From a virus: a stretch of DNA of 46,794 nucleotides. The translations under genes and the position numbers were made by a program. The notes under the pieces were generated by a model. The model worked only from the letters and a program-made list of their open reading frames with translations. It ran no database searches and had not been told where the DNA came from. The first letter of the stretch is position 1. The number at the start of each line of letters is the position of its first letter. The stretch covers positions 1-46,794 of IMG/VR virus record IMGVR_UViG_3300032401_000019. One strand, 5' to 3'. Of this stretch, positions 15,773-22,583 are shown one piece after another.

Positions 15773-17116
15773 TTATTTATCGTTAAACAATTCTATCGTC
15801 TTTTTTCTATCATAAAATTTTTCATATTCATATGCTTGAGCGATATGTATTAACTTTCTACCTTTATATTTTCTTATTTTTTCCCAGTATAATCTCATAT
15901 AACCCTTATTGTACTCATCTTCTGTCTGATTCATAGTAAAGAAATATGAGAAAGGTTTTATCAATGTTCTATCACCTGAAGTATGATGTCTGGTGAGTAC
16001 GAATTTAGGGTCGTTTAATTTATCTGGCATTATATCTCCTGCTTGAACACAACTACCGAAAACCACATCTTTTTCAACAGCTAAATTTTTCATTCCTTTA
16101 GCTATTGCTGCTTTTCTTTGTTTTTCTTCTGCAACATGATATGTTTTTCCATCACCTGGTTCTATTTCATCTAAATAATCTAATAATATACAATCTAATG
16201 GTCCGAAATTTCGTTCAACATCAGTTGCAATATTTCTTATATCCATCATCGAAATAGAATCGAATTTTTCAGCAGCATAAACATATATCTCACCATCATT
16301 AACTATAATATCATTAACTATTTTTTTTAATTTTGGTTGTAATTCTGTACTAATATTTCCAGTTTCTAATTCATATATAGCTTGGCTTGTCCAAGTAGCA
16401 TCATATAAATTCATACATTCTCTTTTAGACCCTTCTGCTTGTATATGCAATACTCTATTACCTAATCTTGCAGCATTTACTCCGTTCCATTTAATATATT
16501 TAGATTTACCAACCCCTGATTGTGCTAACCCTAACCAAGTATCACCTTTATCACAACCACCATATGTTATATTATCTATTTCATCAATAAAAAATGGAAT
16601 TTTTGTTTTAGAAGCTATGTGGCTTGTTTTTTGTATTATTCTACTTTGAGTTCTTTCATTATATCCTTCAAAAACTCTTTCATAATAACTACCGCTCTTT
16701 TTTAATGAAAAATTATTTAAATAATCACCGGCTTCTTTAATTAAATTAAATGTTTTATTTTTATTACCTGAATTATAGCTATTAGCTAATTTATCATACA
16801 CATCGTTAAAATAATTATCTTTTATATATTCTTCAAATTTAATTATAGCACTATCTAAATCAGGTATATTTGTTTGATTTATATTATTTAAATCCTCTAT
16901 TATTTCTTTATTAGTCGAATATTGTTGTGATATTAAACCAATAGTTGGTATTTTATTACTAGTTTGATAATAGTTTTTTATCGCTTTCCATATATATTTG
17001 TAAGATTCTTTAGGAATATATTCGTATTTTAAATGTTGACAACAAATATCTAACATTTCTCGCTTATGAAAGCATAAATTGAATAGTTCTAATAAAAAAC
17101 TTTCCGCAAAATCCAT
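15773..17116 (-). CDS. DnaB-like replicative helicase
   Basis: A 447-residue RecA-fold helicase of DnaB length. The N-terminal 150 residues are helical, as in the primase-binding domain of DnaB. Walker A is GLAQSGVGKS (196-205). Walker B is CILLDYLDEI near residue 295, then VFGSCVQAG (motif H3-like) and TSGDRTLIKPFSYFFTMNQ, with an Arg-finger-like C-terminus (YWEKIRKYKGR). It would unwind the fork 5' to 3' in front of the DnaE-type polymerase. It lies in one operon with terminase, exonuclease, ligase and primase genes. Confidence 0.85.
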   Translation of the reverse strand: MDFAESFLLELFNLCFHKREMLDICCQHLKYEYIPKESYKYIWKAIKNYYQTSNKIPTIGLISQQYSTNKEIIEDLNNINQTNIPDLDSAIIKFEEYIKDNYFNDVYDKLANSYNSGNKNKTFNLIKEAGDYLNNFSLKKSGSYYERVFEGYNERTQSRIIQKTSHIASKTKIPFFIDEIDNITYGGCDKGDTWLGLAQSGVGKSKYIKWNGVNAARLGNRVLHIQAEGSKRECMNLYDATWTSQAIYELETGNISTELQPKLKKIVNDIIVNDGEIYVYAAEKFDSISMMDIRNIATDVERNFGPLDCILLDYLDEIEPGDGKTYHVAEEKQRKAAIAKGMKNLAVEKDVVFGSCVQAGDIMPDKLNDPKFVLTRHHTSGDRTLIKPFSYFFTMNQTEDEYNKGYMRLYWEKIRKYKGRKLIHIAQAYEYEKFYDRKKTIELFNDK

Positions 17117-17128
17117 ATTTATTTTAAT

Positions 17129-17278
17129 TTAAAATATCTTTAAATATTTTCTTTTCTTATAATTATTATACCATAATAATAAATTATTATTATCTGTATA
17201 ATCTAATCTTGGTTGGAATAAATACTCTATAAAAATTAAAATTAATAAAATTACTACATATAATACGCATTTAATCAT
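17129..17278 (-). CDS. Small single-pass membrane protein
   Basis: A 49-residue frame in the 169-base gap between terminase and helicase genes, with an ATG 8 bases after the terminase stop and its own TAA 12 bases before the helicase start. Residues 4-20 form a hydrophobic segment (CVLYVVILLILIFI), followed by an acidic Asn-rich stretch and a basic tail (NNYKKRKYLKIF). That is a normal inside-positive topology. It is too short to assign. The fit into the gap and the membrane design support a real gene. Confidence 0.5.
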   Translation of the reverse strand: MIKCVLYVVILLILIFIEYLFQPRLDYTDNNNLLLWYNNYKKRKYLKIF

Positions 17279-17285
17279 ATATTTT

Positions 17286-18956
17286 TTAAATAAAAGTAAA
17301 ATCGAATGAATTATTACTATGATTGGCTCCTAATATCGCTTTCCACAACGCGAATGCAATATCATCATGTCCAGATACTGATTTTAATCCTTTACTAGTA
17401 AACGCTATTGATATTAATTCATTTATTAACATATCTGTCATATCTTTAGAATATTGGTCACCACGTGGTATTTTTATTCTTCCTTGCTCAAATAACAATG
17501 CTAATCCTGGCAATCCTTTAACTAAATCATATTTATTAGTTGTTGTTGTGTGTCCTATAACTGGTAAACCAGCTTCTTTTGCCATATCCACTATTATTTT
17601 TTGGAAATTATTATCTTCGCACATCATACACTTTGGCTCAAAATTCATTTTCAATTCTTTCAATTTTGTTAATTGCTGATTATATCCAACACCTTTCTCT
17701 CTCCATATGTTCATTATATAATAATTACAATTATTTAATTGTCCATCTATACCTAATGTAACATATACAGTATAGTCAGCTCCAACTTCACCACTAATTG
17801 CAAAATCACAACCAACTGTTATCTGGTCAAATTTCTTTGGAAAAGAATAATGATTTTGCACTAAAGAAAATTGTGATGCGAAACATTTTTCTAACATATA
17901 ATAAGGAAATATAGTAGATTCACTTGATATAGGTTTACATAATAACTCTCTAGAAAATGATATAGTTGATAAAGTGTCTATTTTTTCTTGTAAATATTCT
18001 AATCCATGCCTAGATTCCCATAAAAACGTACCATCTGGGAATATAGTTGGGTATTCGAATACTTTCCATTTTTTCTTAGCTTTTAATTTACCATAAAGGT
18101 CTAGTTCGTGGAAAGGAGTACCGACTACAATTACTTGTCCTTCTGGTAATATCATGTTCATAATTACAGAATCAAACAGCTCATTCATTTTATCTCTTTG
18201 TTCCGATGATTCTAATTGATTATCTTGCAATATATCATCACACACTATCCACCCAGGGTGAGCTCCTCTTAATCGAGAATCTATAGATTTTATTTCTAAT
18301 TCAGCTCCATTTTTGCATTTTATATTTAATGCACCCCAACTACCTTCGTCTCTACCTTTTGGAAATAATTTATCATTTAATACTGGATTAATTTCTATTT
18401 CAGTCTTTATTTCACTCATAAAGCGCTTACCTAAATCATAAATCCCAGTAATTATTTGCCCATTCTTAGAAAATGTAAATTCTTTATTTACTGATTTGGA
18501 ATTACTACCTTTTTCATATCTATATAATTTCCATAATGGATAATTTTTAGAAAAGAAATAAGATTTACCGTGACCTCTAGCTGCTTCTATACATAAGTAT
18601 TGATATATTTGTACCATTGAACCCCATTCTACGTGATGCCAGTTCATTTCAAAATCAGGCATTGATGTAATTGTAAAATAATTCAATACGTATTTTTTTA
18701 ACAAATCATCTAAACTATTTACCAATTTATCTAAATAACCAAATGAAGAGTTTTTGATTTGCCCTTGTGTAGCATGTATAGCATTATTTGTTTCTTCAAC
18801 TAAAATATCTATTAATTTTTCAGTATCTTCATCAGAACCTTGAAACATTTGCATTAATGCTTGCCCATCTAATTCTTCTATTATTTCATCTACTATTTTA
18901 TAAGTAGTCTGCAATTGGTTTAATGTAAATTGATTATATTTAGTTATATCACTCAT
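17286..18956 (-). CDS. terL: Terminase large subunit
   Basis: A 556-residue packaging motor. Walker A is AARGHGKS (125-132), Walker B WIVCDD (236-241) and the coupling motif GTP in VVGTPFHE (278-284). The RNase H-like nuclease domain has VGCDFAISGE (D384), D394, MCEDNN (E447) and the C-terminal SGHDDIAFALW acidic site. All catalytic positions seem intact. It packages DNA into the prohead using ATP and cuts the concatemer. It shares one base with the exonuclease gene downstream. No small terminase subunit is recognisable next to it, and portal and capsid genes are outside the window. Confidence 0.93.
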   Translation of the reverse strand: MSDITKYNQFTLNQLQTTYKIVDEIIEELDGQALMQMFQGSDEDTEKLIDILVEETNNAIHATQGQIKNSSFGYLDKLVNSLDDLLKKYVLNYFTITSMPDFEMNWHHVEWGSMVQIYQYLCIEAARGHGKSYFFSKNYPLWKLYRYEKGSNSKSVNKEFTFSKNGQIITGIYDLGKRFMSEIKTEIEINPVLNDKLFPKGRDEGSWGALNIKCKNGAELEIKSIDSRLRGAHPGWIVCDDILQDNQLESSEQRDKMNELFDSVIMNMILPEGQVIVVGTPFHELDLYGKLKAKKKWKVFEYPTIFPDGTFLWESRHGLEYLQEKIDTLSTISFSRELLCKPISSESTIFPYYMLEKCFASQFSLVQNHYSFPKKFDQITVGCDFAISGEVGADYTVYVTLGIDGQLNNCNYYIMNIWREKGVGYNQQLTKLKELKMNFEPKCMMCEDNNFQKIIVDMAKEAGLPVIGHTTTTNKYDLVKGLPGLALLFEQGRIKIPRGDQYSKDMTDMLINELISIAFTSKGLKSVSGHDDIAFALWKAILGANHSNNSFDFTFI

Positions 18957-19591
18957 TAAAATCTAAATGTTTTTCTAAATGTATTTTTTTCTGCCTTAGC
19001 AACCTCATTACTTCTCATATTCTCTATAAATTTTATAAATAAATCTCTAGTTGCCTGAGTATCGTTCATCGCTCTATGCGCATCTATTAATTCTACTCCC
19101 ATATCTCTACATACTGTTCCTAATTTATAATTTTCTACATCTATATGACCTGTTTTTTGTCTAGCGTGAAATATAGTATCGAAACAATATTTTTCAACAT
19201 AATTATATAAATTACTATCCGATTTCCTTTTTTCGAATAAATCAAATACATACTCAACAAACCCATTATCAAAATTATATATATTATGCCCTACTAATAT
19301 TGGTTTTGCCCTACCTACTTTATATTGCTTAAATAATTTTTTTAAATCTTCATATAATTGTCTTACTTCTATTCCATTATTATAAACCGAATCCATATTT
19401 ATACCGTTAGCTTTAAGTGCGCCTGGTTCAACTATTAAATAATTATATGGTTTTACATAATTTTCATATTTAAATACTTCTTCTAGTTTTTCATTTATAC
19501 CTATAATAGCTATTTCTATTATTGGGTGTTTAGTATAATCTAAACCACCTGTTTCGATATCATATATAAAATAATTGCATTGGTATAGCAT
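18956..19591 (-). CDS. DnaQ-like 3'-5' exonuclease
   Basis: A 211-residue DEDDh exonuclease. ExoI is YDIETGG (D11, E13), ExoII GHNIYNFDNGF, and ExoIII DAHRAMNDTQAT with the catalytic His and Asp. It is the size of the epsilon subunit of DNA polymerase III. Because the DnaE-type polymerase here has a degraded PHP site, this protein is the likely proofreading subunit. No clear clamp-binding peptide stands out. It overlaps the terminase gene by one base and lies 3 bases after the HNH gene. Confidence 0.9.
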   Translation of the reverse strand: MLYQCNYFIYDIETGGLDYTKHPIIEIAIIGINEKLEEVFKYENYVKPYNYLIVEPGALKANGINMDSVYNNGIEVRQLYEDLKKLFKQYKVGRAKPILVGHNIYNFDNGFVEYVFDLFEKRKSDSNLYNYVEKYCFDTIFHARQKTGHIDVENYKLGTVCRDMGVELIDAHRAMNDTQATRDLFIKFIENMRSNEVAKAEKNTFRKTFRF

Positions 19592-19594
19592 GTT

Positions 19595-20047
19595 TTATTG
19601 TCTTAAATTTATAATTTTATTATAATGTTGAATATCTATTTCTTTTATATACTTCATATTTTCTTCAAAATCCATTAATGTCATTTTTTCTTCTAAAGTA
19701 CCTTCCCATCTTTGATGACAACCTTTTGAACCATCCGCTCTTTGTAAACAATGTAATTTTATATTATTTTTATCCGCTTCTAAATCCTTTCTGTGTTTTC
19801 TAGATATTATATGCGACCTTGATAAATGATTTTGTTGCCCACAACCACTACACATTTGTTCTCTCTCAATATCTATTTCATTATATGTTTTATTTATTTT
19901 ATTATATAATTTATTAGTTTTGTCAACTTTATCTTTTTTATTGTCTTTTAACCTTTTATTATTGCAATATAAACATAATTTCTTAGTATTATTGACTATT
20001 ATTTTCTCTTTAGCACAATTAGCGCATATACCTGTTTTATACTGCAT
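19595..20047 (-). CDS. Zinc-ribbon HNH-type nuclease-like protein
   Basis: A 150-residue protein with two metal-binding parts. The N-terminus has CANCAKE and CLYCNNK, a zinc ribbon. The middle has MCSGCGQQNHLSRSHIISRKH, then IKLHC and GCHQRWEG. The second part resembles HNH nucleases of the NinG/Rap or zinc-HNH kind, in which SHII supplies the catalytic His and the last His binds metal. A basic Lys/Asn-rich linker joins them. It may resolve recombination or packaging intermediates, given the terminase and exonuclease next to it. A homing-type nuclease is another option. Confidence 0.65.
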   Translation of the reverse strand: MQYKTGICANCAKEKIIVNNTKKLCLYCNNKRLKDNKKDKVDKTNKLYNKINKTYNEIDIEREQMCSGCGQQNHLSRSHIISRKHRKDLEADKNNIKLHCLQRADGSKGCHQRWEGTLEEKMTLMDFEENMKYIKEIDIQHYNKIINLRQ

Positions 20048-20261
20048 AATTTTTTATATGTATTAATTTAATTTTAGTGTTTTTATGTGTAACTATTGTA
20101 ATATAATCGTTAAGTTGGTCGTTTACTTCTACCTTATCTAATTCTATATAATAATTTGGATTAGAATTTGCTATAGGGTTAAATAGTATTTGTTTTACCA
20201 CTAATGACTCATCTTTAGTGGTTATTTGTTGCCCTATAGAAATATTAATTAGATTTACCAT
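20037..20261 (-). CDS. Small hypothetical protein
   Basis: A 74-residue protein, probably all beta (MVNLINISIGQQITTKDESL ... VVKQILF). It overlaps the HNH gene by 11 bases and the upstream 201-residue gene by 17 bases, so all three are probably co-translated. No motif recognised. Confidence 0.5.
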   Translation of the reverse strand: MVNLINISIGQQITTKDESLVVKQILFNPIANSNPNYYIELDKVEVNDQLNDYITIVTHKNTKIKLIHIKNYAV

Positions 20262-20850
20262 GTGATTCTTTTATAGCGTTTCTTTGTTTATATATTTTAA
20301 AATATTTTACTTTTAATAGTAATTCACAATCTTGTTTAAAATTACACTTTAAACAGTATTCACTTTTTGAATTAAAAAGAGTAGTCATCAATAAACAATT
20401 AGCTAAAACATCATTAGGTGATGTGTGGAACATTTTTTTTAGTTGTTCTTCATTATATACTAATTCACAATAATTTGTCGTTGTACGTTGTTCTAACAAT
20501 TCTTGTTTATTAATATTAAATTTGTTTATAAACCCTCTTTCACAAAAATATTTCCAATTATCATTACGCGCTAACCAACGTTTATAAGCTTCTTTACCTA
20601 CAACCCAATTAAATGATACTTTATTTTTACCAAGTCGTGTATACTTATCTTTCCAATAATCGAATTGAAAGCAGAAATAATCAAACCAAAAATAATCACC
20701 TAAAGTATTAACCTTAACACCATCTTTTTCAATAATTTTTAAAAAATTATTCATCATTACAATTTCTCTTTCTGATGGAATGAAATCATATTCTGAATAA
20801 CCGGTTAATTTAGAAAAAAAGTATGAATAATGTTTTATTATCAACTCCAT
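20245..20850 (-). CDS. Hypothetical protein with C-terminal Cys cluster
   Basis: A 201-residue protein rich in aromatic residues (GDYFWFDYFCFQFDYW). Near its end is CLKCNFKQDC, a possible metal-binding knuckle with an earlier Cys pair around residue 150. It carries RGFINKF, which recurs in the next gene. It overlaps the following gene by 17 bases. I do not recognise the family. Its Cys cluster and position suggest a DNA-associated protein. Confidence 0.55.
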   Translation of the reverse strand: MELIIKHYSYFFSKLTGYSEYDFIPSEREIVMMNNFLKIIEKDGVKVNTLGDYFWFDYFCFQFDYWKDKYTRLGKNKVSFNWVVGKEAYKRWLARNDNWKYFCERGFINKFNINKQELLEQRTTTNYCELVYNEEQLKKMFHTSPNDVLANCLLMTTLFNSKSEYCLKCNFKQDCELLLKVKYFKIYKQRNAIKESHGKSN

Positions 20851-20959
20851 TATTTTATCTACTCCACTTAAATCCGTATGCGTTTAGATTATATTTAGCC
20901 GCTTTGGAAATATATTTTTTAACTGTATTAATATCAGTAAATTTATTTATAAACCCTCT
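20517..20959 (-). repeat. 22-base near-identical direct repeats in adjacent genes
   Basis: Positions 20517-20538 and 20938-20959 match at 21 of 22 bases. Both are read in the same frame and encode RGFINKF, one in the 201-residue protein and one in the NUMOD4-type protein. The remainder of the two proteins does not match by eye. The pair could reflect a partial duplication or gene conversion around the insertion of the nuclease-like gene. Confidence 0.7.
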
Positions 20960-21424
20960 ATTAGTAAGCCATAATGCAGCTTCTGTACATGATTCGAATA
21001 CTTTGGTTCGCTTTAATGTTTTATTTACATCATAAGTGAATTTACATGGTATTGTTCGTCTTTTATTTTTTTTAACAGAAAGAGGTAAATAAAATAAATT
21101 TGATGCCCTATTATCTCGTACTTGTTCATTTTTCCACCCTATTTTATTTACATCATAATTTTTAGTAATAGTTAAAAACGTAGTAGCGACTAATTTATGT
21201 ACATAGTGTGATTTTTGTTTTCCTTTAAAAAGCAATGATACTCTTAATTTACCACCGGGTGTAGAAAATTGCGATATAAATTTACCCTTAATGAGTCTAT
21301 CATTATTGTTATTAGTTTTAATTAAACGAAAAGTAGACCTAATATTACCAATATCAGATACTAAATAGTGGCCACCGTAACCTTTTATCGGTTTCCATAC
21401 TTCTTTTAATGCACGTTTTGTCAT
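20855..21424 (-). CDS. NUMOD4-type HNH homing-endonuclease-like protein
   Basis: A 189-residue protein. The start EVWKPIKGYGGHYLVSDIGN is a clear NUMOD4 DNA-binding motif. The next part, HYVHKLVATTF ... NYDVNKIGWKN ... ASNLFYL, follows the HNH layout. However, the usual NHIDG segment reads NKIGW, so the catalytic His of that segment is missing. The C-terminus (FESCTEAALWLTNRGF ... AYGFKWSR) looks like the NUMOD1-type helix-turn-helix seen in these enzymes. It may be a degenerate homing nuclease kept for DNA binding. It is the first gene left of a 162-base gap that separates the structural and DNA-metabolism halves. Confidence 0.75.
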   Translation of the reverse strand: MTKRALKEVWKPIKGYGGHYLVSDIGNIRSTFRLIKTNNNNDRLIKGKFISQFSTPGGKLRVSLLFKGKQKSHYVHKLVATTFLTITKNYDVNKIGWKNEQVRDNRASNLFYLPLSVKKNKRRTIPCKFTYDVNKTLKRTKVFESCTEAALWLTNRGFINKFTDINTVKKYISKAAKYNLNAYGFKWSR

Positions 21425-21514
21425 GTTTTTAAATTTTAGTTAGAAATACTTAATTAATTATTTAATTTAAAATTTTAATAAAATTAATATAAAAATTTAT
21501 ATAAAACATATTTT

Positions 21515-21537
21515 AAAGTATATTTTTTATATACTTT
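21515..21537. promoter_or_regulatory. AT-only inverted repeat in the 162-base gap
   Basis: Perfect nine-base arms AAAGTATAT and ATATACTTT surround five T residues. It lies in the largest gene-free gap of the window (21425-21586), between the last tail gene and the HNH-like gene. It could be an operator or a weak terminator. The rest of the gap is plain A/T-rich DNA; the minus strand nearer the gene shares TTTTTATATTAATTTT with the gap at 10863-10946. Confidence 0.4.
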
Positions 21538-21586
21538 TGATATATTATAAGTTTAATTCACTGTTATTATACTCACTTATAATTAA

Positions 21587-22129
21587 TTAAGAAAAATCTA
21601 TTTTTAAAGATATTTCTTCTTTTGTTGTGGTTGCGGTATTACTTAAATAATTACTATATAATTGAGCATCTGTTAATGCTGCTGTAGACGGATTTAATTG
21701 TCTTTTTAACCATATACCAAACATAGCACCATTATTCATATTCCCTAAATCTAATGCATTTGTTTCTGTTTCTATATCATAGAATGTAGCTTCATATGGT
21801 AATGAGTTTCTATTTGGTATGTTTTCCATGAAATACCCATTATTGTCTTGGGTTAATTCTACAATAGCTGCTTCAATATTTACAACGCTATCTATCGGTA
21901 ATTCTACCCATATTTTAACATTATTTTTAATAACCCCAGATGTATTTTTTAATATAATACCTATTATTTCATAAGTATCATTATTAACAGTTAATTGAGA
22001 TATAGATGAGAACATGTTTTCTAAGCTACCTGATGGTATTTTAGAAGATGACAAATATCCACCTAAACTTTTAGATGGGTCGCTCTGTTTGGTATTATAT
22101 ATTGTTGCATCAGTATAGAATAATTCCAT
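21587..22129 (-). CDS. Putative tail-associated structural protein
   Basis: A 180-residue beta-rich, neutral protein without a signal peptide (MELFYTDATIYNTKQSDPSK). It includes the segment GIILKNTSGVIKNNVKIWVE, which looks like an immunoglobulin-like or jelly-roll strand pattern. It is the last gene of the tail block, 11 bases after the preceding gene. No family recognised by name. A fibre tip or fibre-associated role fits its place behind the 818-residue fibre-like gene. Confidence 0.5.
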   Translation of the reverse strand: MELFYTDATIYNTKQSDPSKSLGGYLSSSKIPSGSLENMFSSISQLTVNNDTYEIIGIILKNTSGVIKNNVKIWVELPIDSVVNIEAAIVELTQDNNGYFMENIPNRNSLPYEATFYDIETETNALDLGNMNNGAMFGIWLKRQLNPSTAALTDAQLYSNYLSNTATTTKEEISLKIDFS

Positions 22130-22140
22130 GTTGTTTTAAT

Positions 22141-22569
22141 TTATTTTGTTCCTACTATTATATTTAATATAGCTGTTTTATCAAATACTCTTATATCCGA
22201 TATTATCACATCTTCACTTAATTCACTTACATTTAATAATGTAATTTGTGATAAATTTAATATAGATGAACCGATACCTAAATCAAAAGTAACATTATTA
22301 TCATTTATCTCATCTATATCTAGGTTTCTAATTTGTATATGAATAAAACTACAATCTGTTTTATCTATATTAAAAAGTGTAAATATATTCAACGGAGTCC
22401 ACACTGTTGATTCCTCAGTATCTAAATAATAATCTGCTTGATATACTTTATGTGTAATGAAATCGTTGTTAGATAAAGTATTGCTTAATACTTCATTTAT
22501 AGTTTCTTGCTGATTAACTACTAAATCAGATTCTTTTTTTACTATTTTTGTATAGAAATTTACTTGCAT
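22141..22569 (-). CDS. Putative tail-associated protein
   Basis: A 142-residue beta-rich protein (VWTPLNIFTLFNIDKTDC ... NVTFDLGIGS) without signal or membrane segments. It lies 14 bases from the 818-residue fibre-like gene and 11 bases from the 180-residue gene, clearly one operon. Family unknown; inferred to be a virion component from its neighbours. Confidence 0.45.
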   Translation of the reverse strand: MQVNFYTKIVKKESDLVVNQQETINEVLSNTLSNNDFITHKVYQADYYLDTEESTVWTPLNIFTLFNIDKTDCSFIHIQIRNLDIDEINDNNVTFDLGIGSSILNLSQITLLNVSELSEDVIISDIRVFDKTAILNIIVGTK

Positions 22570-22583
22570 GTTTTTTTATTTTT

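Noticed and set aside
17323-17761. Plus-strand frames opposite the terminase gene
   Set aside because: They are antisense to a full set of terminase motifs and show no domain or leader of their own.
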